From assembly GCF_002632825.1 (NCBI RefSeq), contig NZ_NJAJ01000034.1:1-40188 (forward strand): a stretch of DNA of 40,188 nt, read 5' to 3'. The notes below the pieces were generated by a model. It was not told the DNA's origin, did not search any database, and worked only from the letters and a program-made list of their open reading frames with translations. The stretch comes from Xenorhabdus stockiae (GTDB taxonomy: Bacteria; Pseudomonadota; Gammaproteobacteria; Enterobacterales; Enterobacteriaceae). Both the position numbers and the translations under genes were made by a program. Below, in pieces: positions 1-8,632 of this stretch (position 1 is its first letter; each line of letters begins with the position of its first letter).

Positions 1-102
1 TCTTGGCATGATGTTCTCAAGGTAACGGTTTTTTGGCGAAAACAAGGATACCAGATCATCATGCCGTTCCAATTCCCCTCACAAAACATCCACAGCCCCT
101 AG
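1..102 (+). other. possible 3' end of an ORF cut by the window edge
   Basis: Frame 1 is open from the first base to a TAG at 100-102 (33 codons, ending QNIHSP). It could be the C-terminus of a gene, perhaps mobile-element derived, but an open frame this short can arise by chance. I do not recognise the peptide. The remaining bases to 200 are AT-rich and presumably hold the promoter of the next gene. Confidence 0.2.
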
Positions 103-200
103 TCTAATTATTATAAGAGATCATTAAAATTACTATGTGGCATATGCTATCCCGATTTTATAGCTCTTAAATTCGGTTGAAAATGTAATGAGATAACCCA

Positions 201-1019
201 ATGAAAAAAATCAACGCACTTAAATCAGGTGATGAATTCAATAATAAACAAGTTTGTGAGATTTTTGGTTGCAGTCCACAAGGTGGAATGCGTCGATCAC
301 ATGGAAAAAACACCTTAATACTTGTTTCTAATCACATAAAATCTATTTATGACGATAGGTGGGATGGAAATATTCTCCATTATACGGGTATGGGGTCTAA
401 GGGTGATCAAAGCTTAACATTTAGCCAGAATAAGACTCTTTTTGAGTCTAAATATAATGGTGTAAAAATTCACTTGTTCGAGGTGTTTAAAGATAAAAAA
501 TACACTTATGTCGGGGAAGTTGAGTTAGCGGATGAGACATACACCGAGAAACAACCAGATATCGAAGGAAATGAGCGCTTAGTTTATGTATTCCCGATTA
601 AATTAGTAACAGGAAAGCGTATTGTCTCAAAAGATGATATTTGCTCTATCTATGAGCATAAAATACGTAAGGCAAAAAAAATTAGTTTGGATGAGCTTCA
701 AAAACGGGCTAAATACGCACGTAAGCTTCCGGGAAGTTCTACTCAAGTTTCTATTCGATATGAACGTAATGAATATGTAGCTGAATACGCGAAACGCATA
801 GCCAAAGGTGTCTGTCAGCTTTGTTTAGTTCCTGCACCGTTTTGTAATTTACAAGGAGAGCCCTATTTAGAAACTCATCATATTGAATGGCTTTCAAAAG
901 GGGGGTTAGACACGATAGAGAACACGGTTGCATTGTGTCCAAATTGCCATAAGAAGATGCATATTGTTGATGCGGATAAAGATAAGGAACTCCTTCGTCA
1001 AAGAGTTATTGAGCTGTAG
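201..1019 (+). CDS. HNH endonuclease with N-terminal SRA-like reader domain (putative type IV restriction enzyme)
   Basis: This 272-aa protein has a C-terminal HNH nuclease fold: a C205-x2-C208 zinc pair, the H226-H227 catalytic pair, N241, a second zinc pair C246-x2-C249, and H250/H254. Residues 20-135 carry motifs such as DDRWDGNILHYTGMG, GDQS and QNKTL. These are typical of the SRA-like domain found in ScoMcrA-type enzymes that recognise modified DNA. By family, the likely role is cleavage of DNA bearing foreign methylation or other base modification, as phage defence; the substrate cannot be read from sequence. The gene stands alone, is AT-rich and has no methyltransferase beside it, which fits a type IV enzyme and acquisition by transfer. 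The ATG at 201 has only a weak upstream GAG. Confidence 0.75.
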   Translation: MKKINALKSGDEFNNKQVCEIFGCSPQGGMRRSHGKNTLILVSNHIKSIYDDRWDGNILHYTGMGSKGDQSLTFSQNKTLFESKYNGVKIHLFEVFKDKKYTYVGEVELADETYTEKQPDIEGNERLVYVFPIKLVTGKRIVSKDDICSIYEHKIRKAKKISLDELQKRAKYARKLPGSSTQVSIRYERNEYVAEYAKRIAKGVCQLCLVPAPFCNLQGEPYLETHHIEWLSKGGLDTIENTVALCPNCHKKMHIVDADKDKELLRQRVIEL

Positions 1020-1057
1020 TATTGTACTCTATATTTTGTGTTTAGTCTGTTTGGGGT

Positions 1058-1103
1058 AAAAACAAGAAGTGCCATTTTAGTTTCAATTCGACTCCTTGTT
1101 TTT
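1058..1103. terminator. bidirectional terminator between the HNH gene and the ape operon
   Basis: The arms AAAAACAAG (1058-1066) and CTTGTTTTT (1095-1103) pair perfectly. After one mismatch, AGT/ACT extends the stem and leaves a loop of about 20 nt. The A- and T-rich ends give a U-tract on either strand, so the hairpin can end both converging transcripts. Confidence 0.5.
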
Positions 1104-1115
1104 CCATTTAAATCA

Positions 1116-2342
1116 TCACCAACGCTTGATCACCAGTGAAGTATTAATCCCGCCGAAAGCAAAGTTATTGCTTTGGATAAACTCAGTCTGGATTGAACGC
1201 GGCTGGTGTATAATGTAATCCAGTTCACCGCAAGCCGGATCAACTTCATTAAGGTTGATGGTCGGTGCGAACCAGCCTTCATTCATCATTTCAATACTAA
1301 GCCATGCTTCCAGAGCGCCGCAGGCACCCAATGTGTGACCGAAATAGCTTTTCAGTGAGGAGATCGGCGTTCTGTTACCAAAGATGTTAGCAGTGGCCTG
1401 ACTTTCCGCGACATCTCCACGCTCGGTTGCTGTACCGTGAGCGCTGATATAACCAATATCCACAGGTTGAAGCCTGGCTGATTTCAGCGCCATTTCCATA
1501 CAGATTTGCATCGTTTCTGATTTTGGCTGGGTGATATGGGAGGCATCACAGTTAGTGGCAAACCCGATAATCTCACCGTAAATTTTGGCACCACGTGCTT
1601 TAGCATGTTCCAGTTCTTCGAGAATAAGGGTACCTGCGCCTTCGCCAATTACCAGACCGTCACGATTAGCATCAAATGGGGAAGGTGTTGTTTTTGGTTT
1701 GCTATTTTTCTGGCTGGTGGCGAATAGGGTATCAAATACAGCGGCTTCTGATGGACACAATTCTTCTGCACCACCAGCGACCATTACCGTCTGATAACCA
1801 TTACGAATAGCTTCCCATGCATAACCGATAGCCTGACTGCCAGAGGTACAGGCGCTTGAGGTTGGAATAACTCTGCCACGTAGCCCGAAAAACAGACCGG
1901 TGTTGACCGCAGTAGTATGAGGCATCATCTGCACATAAGTTGTACCGGTAATATTATTGGTGTGTTTTTCGGTCAGCATGGTGGCGAATTCACTGACGGG
2001 TTTAGTACTGCCTGTTGAGGAACCATAAGCAATACCGGTCTCACCATTTGTCAGGATGGGATCGCCAATTAGCCCTGCCATTTCAAGTGCCAGTTCAGTT
2101 GCCCGAGTGGACATCAGTGAAACACGTCCCATAGAGCGGATACGTTTGCGGGTATAGTGCTCAGGCAAAGTAAAATCAGTCACGGGGGCTCCAAGATGAG
2201 TATTAAGCCCATCATATTCTGCCCATTCTGGCATTTGCTGCACTGCATTCACGCTGGATTTTAACCCAGAGGAGACCGATTGCCAGTCGTGCCCCAAAGC
2301 TGTGATCCCACCCATTCCTGTAATGACGACTCTGCGTGTCAT
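1116..2342 (-). CDS. apeR: aryl polyene 3-oxoacyl-ACP synthase ApeR
   Basis: This 408-aa FabF-type ketosynthase has the full Cys-His-His triad: C165 in TSSACTSGSQ, H302 in SAHGTATE and H336 in YFGHTLGACGA. It is the second catalytically complete condensing enzyme of the cluster besides ApeO. Ketosynthases form carbon-carbon bonds between an acyl starter and malonyl-ACP; in APE pathways the ApeO:ApeC pair is the main elongase, and ApeR is an accessory or early-step synthase. It is the last gene of the operon. Its ATG overlaps the apeQ stop as ATGA, and a hairpin terminator follows. Confidence 0.9.
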   Translation of the reverse strand: MTRRVVITGMGGITALGHDWQSVSSGLKSSVNAVQQMPEWAEYDGLNTHLGAPVTDFTLPEHYTRKRIRSMGRVSLMSTRATELALEMAGLIGDPILTNGETGIAYGSSTGSTKPVSEFATMLTEKHTNNITGTTYVQMMPHTTAVNTGLFFGLRGRVIPTSSACTSGSQAIGYAWEAIRNGYQTVMVAGGAEELCPSEAAVFDTLFATSQKNSKPKTTPSPFDANRDGLVIGEGAGTLILEELEHAKARGAKIYGEIIGFATNCDASHITQPKSETMQICMEMALKSARLQPVDIGYISAHGTATERGDVAESQATANIFGNRTPISSLKSYFGHTLGACGALEAWLSIEMMNEGWFAPTINLNEVDPACGELDYIIHQPRSIQTEFIQSNNFAFGGINTSLVIKRW

Positions 2343-3067
2343 AGCATTCCTCCGTTGACCGAAATTACCTGACGGGTGACGTAACCTGCAATATCAGACA
2401 TTAAATAGCTGGCAAGCCCGGCAACTTCATCTGCTTGTCCCATACGTTTCATAGGGATCATATTCATAGCTTCTTTTAAAGCGATTTCTTCAATTTGGAT
2501 CATATCGGTATCGATTAATCCTGGTGCAATACAGTTCACGGTGATTTTTCGTTTTGCCAGTTCGATGGCAAGCGCTTTAGTTGCGCCAATAATACCGGCC
2601 TTAGCAGCACTATAGTTGACTTGTCCACGGTTCCCCATCAAACCGGAAACGGATGACAACGTGATAATACGACCACCCTGACGTAGTCCAATCATTGGCA
2701 TCACGCAGGGGTGTATCACGTTGTAAAAACCATCCAGATTAGTATGAATGACACCATCCCAGTCACTTCCGTCAAGCGCTGGAAATGCTCCATCTTTAGC
2801 GATACCAGCATTACAAACAATGCCGTAGTAAGCACCATGTACTTCGATATCTTTTTCTAATGTTGTACGGCAGGCATCGCGATCTGAGATATCAAAACTT
2901 AATATCCGTCCGTTGCCACCGTTAGCCTGAATCTGTTCCAGCGTTGCTTCTGCACCTTTCGCATCGCGGTGATAGTGAACAATAGTGGTGAACCCATCTG
3001 TTGCTAATTGGCAGGCGATTGCCCTGCCGATCCCTTTGCTGGCACCAGTGACTAAAACTGAACGCAT
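2339..3067 (-). CDS. apeQ: aryl polyene 3-oxoacyl-ACP reductase ApeQ
   Basis: This 242-aa short-chain dehydrogenase of the FabG type has the cofactor motif TGASKGIGRA (residues 7-16), NAG at 86-88 and the catalytic S139, Y152 and K156 in SSVSGLMG...QVNYSAAKAG. It should reduce each beta-ketoacyl-ACP intermediate to the 3-hydroxy form with NADPH before dehydration by ApeI/ApeP. Its start codon shares one base with the apeP stop (TAATG), and its stop overlaps the apeR start, so the three are translationally coupled. Confidence 0.92.
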   Translation of the reverse strand: MRSVLVTGASKGIGRAIACQLATDGFTTIVHYHRDAKGAEATLEQIQANGGNGRILSFDISDRDACRTTLEKDIEVHGAYYGIVCNAGIAKDGAFPALDGSDWDGVIHTNLDGFYNVIHPCVMPMIGLRQGGRIITLSSVSGLMGNRGQVNYSAAKAGIIGATKALAIELAKRKITVNCIAPGLIDTDMIQIEEIALKEAMNMIPMKRMGQADEVAGLASYLMSDIAGYVTRQVISVNGGML

Positions 3068-3561
3068 TATACTGCTCCACCCCGTTTAAATAATTGTTTA
3101 AGTTCTTCTTTTTCTGGTTGATAGGTATTCAGTCGGCCTGTTACCAGTACGGTACCGTTACAGCTGACTTCACCTTCAAAACTACCGAATTTTTCATCCT
3201 GCAATAACAGATTCATTCGAATATCCAAAATACTGCCGTATGTGAACTCAGAAACCTGACTGCGCACTGCCCTACCGCCAAGCAGCATACCCAGAGATGA
3301 ATCTTCTTCCTGCCGTTCTTTGCGATGCCAGCCAGACCAAACTCCGATAGTTTGTGCCATCATTTCAATGGCAAACCAGTTTGGCAGATTCTTTTCTGCG
3401 TTAAGGAAAGGTGCCAGTACGCCTTCATGGTTAACTGTTACCTGACAATGTACGCTTTCACTGGAAACACTTATAACCTTTTCCAACAACACCATCGGCG
3501 CTTCGTGGGGGATATAGTGATGGATAGGTAAATAAGAGTGAGCGGGTGAGTAGTCAGACAT
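3067..3561 (-). CDS. apeP: aryl polyene hotdog-fold dehydratase ApeP
   Basis: This 164-aa hotdog-fold protein resembles 3-hydroxyacyl-ACP dehydratases. Visible family motifs include HEAPMVLLEKV (residues 18-28) and FAIEMMAQTIGVWSG around residues 83-97. In APE synthesis a dehydratase pair (ApeI with ApeP) converts 3-hydroxyacyl-ACP to the trans-2-enoyl form, building the conjugated polyene because no enoyl reductase is present. No enoyl reductase gene occurs anywhere in this cluster, as expected. The gene is coupled by one-base overlaps to apeO and apeQ. Confidence 0.88.
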   Translation of the reverse strand: MSDYSPAHSYLPIHHYIPHEAPMVLLEKVISVSSESVHCQVTVNHEGVLAPFLNAEKNLPNWFAIEMMAQTIGVWSGWHRKERQEEDSSLGMLLGGRAVRSQVSEFTYGSILDIRMNLLLQDEKFGSFEGEVSCNGTVLVTGRLNTYQPEKEELKQLFKRGGAV

Positions 3562-4727
3562 TATACAGCTCCCAGAATCAGACTGGTGTTATTTCCGCCA
3601 AAAGCAAAGGAGTTGGACATGACAACCGGTTTTTCTAACAGCACAGGTTGTGTCAGAAGGCCGCAGCTTGCCAACGAAGTATCTACTCCCGAACGGGAGA
3701 AATCCTGTGCTGGTAATGGTAATTTCCGGCTTAGCAACAACCAGCACAAACCAGCTTCACAGGCTCCTGCGGCACCGAGAGTATGGCCTGTCAAATGCTT
3801 GGTTGAACTGCATGGGGTACGCTCGCCAAAAAGCTGATTGATGATCAGTGATTCCATCTGGTCATTGAGTTTTGTTCCCGTTCCGTGCAGGTTGATATAG
3901 CCAATCTCTTGTGTGGAGAGTCCTGCATTACTCAATGCCATATTGATAGCTTCAGCGGCACCCTTTCCTTCAGGATGAGGGGCTGACATATGCCATGCAT
4001 CACTAGATTCCCCTGCACCAAGCAGTGCTACGGAGTGGGCTTCCCGTGTCAGCAGTAGCAGGGTAGAGGCTTCGCCGATAGTGATGCCCTGACGATCCTG
4101 GCAAAAGGGTTCACACAATGTTTCCGAGAGAGCCTCAAGGCTATTGAAGCCGTTGATCGGCATACGGCTAAGGGTATCGGCACCTCCCACAATGGCCACA
4201 TCTGCCATTCCCATCTCAATGAGACGCTGACCACTGATAATCGCCCGTGAACTGGATGAGCAGGCGGTGGAAATGGTAAAAGCCGGCCCTGTTAGTTCAA
4301 GGTAATTGGCAATAAATCGGGAAGGATCTCCCAGCTCCTGCTGATAATAGTGATAAGATTCATTGGGCTGTTGGTTAACTGTCCGGTTGACATGGGTATC
4401 ACCTTCGTTAAGGCCGGAAGTACTGGTTCCCATAATGACGGCGATCCGATCCAGTCCATATTGCGCTATGGCTTTATCCACTTGGGGTTTTATCTGCATT
4501 AAGGCTGCCAGTAACAGCTGGTTGTTGCGGCTATTATGCTGATGCAAATGTGGGGGAATAGTAGGCAATTCAGCATCAACGCCTCCCAGACAGCAGGTTT
4601 TATCAGGCTGTAACCAGCCTGAGCGCGCATACATGCCGGGAGCGTGCCCGGAAACCAGATTCTGTGCAATGTCATCTACATTATTACCCAAGGCATTAAG
4701 CATGCCTACGGCAGAAATATAAATCAT
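3561..4727 (-). CDS. apeO: aryl polyene ketosynthase ApeO
   Basis: This 388-aa beta-ketoacyl-ACP synthase has the intact triad C156 (TISTACSSSS), H281 (NLHGTGTKLND) and H315 (TGHTLGAAGA). By homology with characterised APE systems it is the catalytic half of a KS:CLF-like heterodimer with ApeC and extends the aryl-primed chain with malonyl units. It is shorter at the N-terminus than FabF, as is usual for this subfamily. It lies 3 nt after apeN and overlaps apeP by one base. Confidence 0.9.
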   Translation of the reverse strand: MIYISAVGMLNALGNNVDDIAQNLVSGHAPGMYARSGWLQPDKTCCLGGVDAELPTIPPHLHQHNSRNNQLLLAALMQIKPQVDKAIAQYGLDRIAVIMGTSTSGLNEGDTHVNRTVNQQPNESYHYYQQELGDPSRFIANYLELTGPAFTISTACSSSSRAIISGQRLIEMGMADVAIVGGADTLSRMPINGFNSLEALSETLCEPFCQDRQGITIGEASTLLLLTREAHSVALLGAGESSDAWHMSAPHPEGKGAAEAINMALSNAGLSTQEIGYINLHGTGTKLNDQMESLIINQLFGERTPCSSTKHLTGHTLGAAGACEAGLCWLLLSRKLPLPAQDFSRSGVDTSLASCGLLTQPVLLEKPVVMSNSFAFGGNNTSLILGAV

Positions 4728-4730
4728 GTT

Positions 4731-5294
4731 TTACTCTTCTAAATGCTGAATGGCGATGTCATAACCAAAAATAAACTGCCGGACGTGTACCGGATACCGT
4801 CTGCCATTTTGGGTGTCATATTGAATTTCAGTAATTAAATGACCTTTATTATCATGTAATTGTCTGATGTTATCCGTGTCCTGTAGCGCCCATCCTTCAG
4901 GCAGGAGTGGAAGCCATGAATAAACCGGCCAGTAGCTGAGCATGATATCGGCCAGAACCTGACTGGCAGGCGGAATTTCCGGTAGTACCAGAGATTGTTC
5001 CGCATGGATGCCATTATGGTCGTAAGTCAGTTTGAACAGGCGAATACCCAGCGATGATAAGCCAGCCAGTGATAGCTGGTCTTCACTGGCGTTTAGCAGA
5101 ACAATTAATGACTGTTGCTTGCCTTTCACTGTTGCGGTCAATAATTGTTGTTCATTGATGGCTGGCTTGATACCCGGTGCAGGCAATGAGACACGTACTC
5201 CCGGTTTCAGCCATGCTCTGGGGGAGCCATTCTCCGGTAAATTAGTACAGGCTGCCAGCAGACATACCAGTGGCAGGATAAATAATCGCATCAT
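4731..5294 (-). CDS. apeN: ApeN lipoprotein (DUF3261-like)
   Basis: This 187-aa precursor has a short signal sequence and lipobox LLAAC with the lipidated cysteine at residue 16, so the mature protein is a membrane lipoprotein of about 172 residues. It matches the DUF3261 protein found at this place in APE clusters, between the MMPL exporter and ApeO. Its exact job is unknown; with ApeL and ApeM it probably helps move the APE lipid to the outer membrane. Two ATG codons occur in tandem, and the first overlaps the apeM stop as ATGA. Confidence 0.85.
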   Translation of the reverse strand: MMRLFILPLVCLLAACTNLPENGSPRAWLKPGVRVSLPAPGIKPAINEQQLLTATVKGKQQSLIVLLNASEDQLSLAGLSSLGIRLFKLTYDHNGIHAEQSLVLPEIPPASQVLADIMLSYWPVYSWLPLLPEGWALQDTDNIRQLHDNKGHLITEIQYDTQNGRRYPVHVRQFIFGYDIAIQHLEE

Positions 5295-7615
5295 GCTTTT
5301 TTGTTCCTTTTGGGACGTTCAGGCATTGCCAGTGGTGAAAGTAAAAATGCCGTGAAAATTCCGCTACATAATACAATGCCAAAACTACTGATTGCCTGAG
5401 TACTGCTGAATACAAGCATGCCCAGAGTGAGCAGTGACGTGCACATTGCAACGGTGATTGCCAGTAGCGAAGTCAGTGGTGTACCACGAGGATTGCTGAA
5501 AAACAGGGTATAGTTAATACCGATCCCCAGAACCAGCACCAGTGCCAGTATTGAGAATAGATTGAGACTGTAGCCGCTGAAGCTGAGAACAGCCAGTGCG
5601 CAGCCGAGTGATAACAGAGATGGCAGGATACTGACTGCACCACGACGCAGGCCAAGCCTGATCATATAACTGACCCCGATTAAGATAATAGAACCCACCA
5701 GCAACCAGCCAAGTATGGTGCGATAAAACTGGAACATCTCATCGAATGCCAGTTTGCGATCGACCCAACTGATACCGGTTTGTTTCTCGGCTAACTGACG
5801 CATAAGAATACTGTCTTTCACACCTGTTACCGGAAGCAGAATCCCAGTCTGGCCGTTTGGCAATGTGATCCACATCAGGCGCCAGCCTTCGCTGACTACA
5901 CTGTTTAGCCAGTCATCAGGCATAACAGTCATTGGGTCTAAATCCGGCTGTTTTACCGGCAGCCCTGTTTCTGTCAGATGTGCCATGATATTCGGAACAG
6001 CGGCTTTGAGTAGCTTCAGATCTTTCTGCTGTTGAGCAAGAGAAGATAGCGGCAGCCGTTGATAGTTTTCGAATGTACCGCGCTGTTTTTCCAGCTCCAG
6101 TAGGGGGATAAAATTTTCCAGACGTTGTAGTGTCTGTTCTGCGTTATCGCCATAAACAACAAACCATTTCTGATCACTCCTCTGGCCGGTCAGTTCGGCG
6201 ATACGTTTTTCCTGTTGGTGAATATCCTGAGGTAGTGCTTGTAGCTGAGCGATATCATCATTGATGTGTAAACGCGAAATACCGATTAGAGCAAATAGCG
6301 TCAGAGTGACAGGTAGCCCGATGTAAAACAATTTGTTACGTCGCCACAAGGCCAGCCAGCGCATTAGCATGATCATTGCCGGGATTGGGCGAACAGGCAG
6401 ATTCTTAGCCAATATGGGATACCAGCAGATCACTGTCAGGCAAGAAGCGGTCAAGCCCGCAGCAGCAAATACAGCGAGCTGACGTAAACCGGGGAAGGGA
6501 GCAAACATCATGATCAGATAAGCAATGACGGTTGTTGCCAGTGCCATTAGCAGAGCAGATAATACCTTGCACATACTTTGCCATGGTGTAACTTCTTGCC
6601 CGTGAACCATACGTTCAGTCAAATAATAAATCGCATAGTCGGCAGAAATACCGATGATACTGATGCTCATAACCAGTGTCATAAAGTGAAGTTCACCGAA
6701 TATACCCAGTGTCACAACCGTGCCCGCCAATGCGCCCATACTGATAGAGAGAACACACAACAGCAGTGGCTTCAGGGAACGAAACACACTGTAAATCAGC
6801 AGTAGAACTCCCAGTACGGTTGCACTGCCCAGTGTGGAAATATCATGTTTTGCCTGCTGACTGGCATAATCACTGTAAAACAGAGTTCCCCTTGAGATCA
6901 CTTTTGCATCAGGGAAACGAGCTTCCAATGATTGCTCCAGCTTACTCAGCTCAGTGACAGCCTGATGTGCCTGCTGCATATCAAACGAAGAGCCGTTCAG
7001 TTCAGCATGGAGTAGATACCAGATCCTTCCTGTACCGTCTTTGGCTGTCAGCCAGCCATGCTGTAGCCGTAACCGGCTGGATGTCTGCTGAAGAGCTAGC
7101 TGTGACCCCCTGACCAACATAAGTGGATCATTGCTGAGTTCTTGCCCGCTGACACCTGAGAAAGTTGAATAGACCTGAGACAAAATCCAGTTTGCCTGTT
7201 GAGTACCCCCGGATTGCAGCCGGTCACGGGTCGCAGGATCAAGCATGGCATTACGGTGCTTATAGTAAAAAGTACCCCATGCCTGTTGTTGTTCTGCATT
7301 TATCGGCCCTTTGACATGAGTCAGAAATGGTGTTTTTTCCAGCTGTTTCTGCCAATACTCAGCTGGTGCTTCATTCTCTTCCGTTCCGGGGCTGATCATC
7401 CATACCAACTGGCGATCAAGTCGCTGCATAAATTCATCTTTTAATGCCGGCGGCATGTCTCCGGCGCTTTGCGCAGGTAAGAGAGCCAGCACGCTGGTGG
7501 AAAGGCGCGATTGTGGTAGCAGGATCGCTGATGAAATCACGAGAATAGTGCATATCAGCAGCCAAAACAGTGCCAGCAGACGCGGATTAAAATTTGAAGC
7601 GTTGCTCTTCTTCAT
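5291..7615 (-). CDS. apeM: ApeM, MMPL/RND-family exporter
   Basis: This 774-aa inner-membrane protein of the MMPL/RND superfamily has one N-terminal transmembrane helix (about 13-33), a large periplasmic domain, a helix bundle (about 250-400), a second periplasmic domain, and a C-terminal bundle (about 630-765). The two-fold architecture and the GISADYAIYYL segment in the first bundle are typical of predicted exporters such as YegO/COG4258 proteins. It is expected to extract the finished APE lipid from the inner membrane, passing it on with ApeL (LolA-like). The start lies 29 nt inside apeL and has no strong ribosome site, suggesting coupled translation. Confidence 0.88.
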   Translation of the reverse strand: MKKSNASNFNPRLLALFWLLICTILVISSAILLPQSRLSTSVLALLPAQSAGDMPPALKDEFMQRLDRQLVWMISPGTEENEAPAEYWQKQLEKTPFLTHVKGPINAEQQQAWGTFYYKHRNAMLDPATRDRLQSGGTQQANWILSQVYSTFSGVSGQELSNDPLMLVRGSQLALQQTSSRLRLQHGWLTAKDGTGRIWYLLHAELNGSSFDMQQAHQAVTELSKLEQSLEARFPDAKVISRGTLFYSDYASQQAKHDISTLGSATVLGVLLLIYSVFRSLKPLLLCVLSISMGALAGTVVTLGIFGELHFMTLVMSISIIGISADYAIYYLTERMVHGQEVTPWQSMCKVLSALLMALATTVIAYLIMMFAPFPGLRQLAVFAAAGLTASCLTVICWYPILAKNLPVRPIPAMIMLMRWLALWRRNKLFYIGLPVTLTLFALIGISRLHINDDIAQLQALPQDIHQQEKRIAELTGQRSDQKWFVVYGDNAEQTLQRLENFIPLLELEKQRGTFENYQRLPLSSLAQQQKDLKLLKAAVPNIMAHLTETGLPVKQPDLDPMTVMPDDWLNSVVSEGWRLMWITLPNGQTGILLPVTGVKDSILMRQLAEKQTGISWVDRKLAFDEMFQFYRTILGWLLVGSIILIGVSYMIRLGLRRGAVSILPSLLSLGCALAVLSFSGYSLNLFSILALVLVLGIGINYTLFFSNPRGTPLTSLLAITVAMCTSLLTLGMLVFSSTQAISSFGIVLCSGIFTAFLLSPLAMPERPKRNKKA

Positions 7616-8210
7616 TACTCAGCATCTCTGGTGTTAAACGGTGTTTGGTAAAAAAGAGTTCAGTGCGATCCCCTTGTTTGTCGAGCAACAGAATCGAATT
7701 GAGATTGTCTTTACCTTTTAGGGTAATGATGGTGAACAGTTTATCCAAAGGGGAGGTTTTTGGTGTGAGTTCCAGTTGCCATGTTTCCTGTTTTAGTTCT
7801 TTGAACTCAATTTTAAAATTTTCTTCCAGTACAGCACGATCTGCCTGAAATAGCGCTCGCATCAGGTGGTTGAACTGAAACATCTGAGGATTTGAATCCG
7901 CAGTAATAACCTGAGGTGCTTGCCCTGCGATGGCCTGAACCATCCGGTTGTCATCCAGCACTAAGGTGAGAGGAAAAGGTTTTTGCTGATGCCACCAAAG
8001 TCCTTTATGTTGAGCAACCAGCATCTCACCGCTGGAATGCAGTGGCTGCGGCATTCCCTGAATATGGCGCTCTTGGGTGAACTCGGCCCGTACTACAGGT
8101 TGTGTAGAAAAGCGTTGTTGCAGTTTTTCAAGCGTGACGGCATGAGCACAGTTATTGATAGCTAGGCTATTAATAGATAATAGAAGTATTGCCAACCAGA
8201 ACTTTCTCAT
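7587..8210 (-). CDS. apeL: ApeL, LolA-like periplasmic lipid carrier
   Basis: This 207-aa protein has a signal peptide ending near residue 24 (NNCAHA) and a LolA/LppC-like carrier fold pattern: VVRAEFTQERHIQGM near the start of the mature chain and PLTLVLDDNRMV further on. LolA-type proteins shuttle lipidated cargo across the periplasm. Here the cargo is inferred to be the APE lipid, because the gene sits between apeK and the exporter apeM. Its start overlaps the apeK stop by 4 nt. Confidence 0.85.
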   Translation of the reverse strand: MRKFWLAILLLSINSLAINNCAHAVTLEKLQQRFSTQPVVRAEFTQERHIQGMPQPLHSSGEMLVAQHKGLWWHQQKPFPLTLVLDDNRMVQAIAGQAPQVITADSNPQMFQFNHLMRALFQADRAVLEENFKIEFKELKQETWQLELTPKTSPLDKLFTIITLKGKDNLNSILLLDKQGDRTELFFTKHRLTPEMLSNEEEQRFKF

Positions 8211-8629
8211 GGTTTGACTCCCATACGCTCAAACAGAATATCCGGGCTGACAAAGGACATTTCCTGAGTTTTCTCTGCAACAGCCACCTGAATGGTGTAA
8301 CCCGTCGTTGTTTTATTGCCGCTCTCAGCATCAAAAATTTGATAAACCAGCTTCAGACGGTTTTCAAACTCTTTAATGGTGGCTTGTACACGTATTTTCT
8401 GACCGAATTCTATTGGACGACGATATTTAATTTTTGCATCAACAACCGGCCAGACATAGCCTGATGCGATCATTTCACGGTAGCCATAATTGAGCTGTTC
8501 CATCAGTGCTTCACGAGCAATTTCAAAATAACGAAAATAATTACCGTGCCAGACTACGCCCATCGGGTCGGTGTCATGGAAGGGTACGGTTAATTCAACC
8601 TCGCTGCTAAAACGGGGCGCTGTCAGCAT
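8207..8629 (-). CDS. apeK: ApeK, YbgC/4HBT-type acyl thioesterase
   Basis: This 140-aa hotdog thioesterase of the 4-hydroxybenzoyl-CoA type has the signature FHDTDPMGVVWHGNYFRYFE at residues 18-37. The likely catalytic aspartate is D21. It should hydrolyse acyl-thioesters, either releasing the polyene acid or clearing stalled intermediates; the sequence does not decide between these. It lies 3 nt downstream of apeJ and overlaps apeL. Confidence 0.88.
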   Translation of the reverse strand: MLTAPRFSSEVELTVPFHDTDPMGVVWHGNYFRYFEIAREALMEQLNYGYREMIASGYVWPVVDAKIKYRRPIEFGQKIRVQATIKEFENRLKLVYQIFDAESGNKTTTGYTIQVAVAEKTQEMSFVSPDILFERMGVKP

Positions 8630-8632
8630 TCC

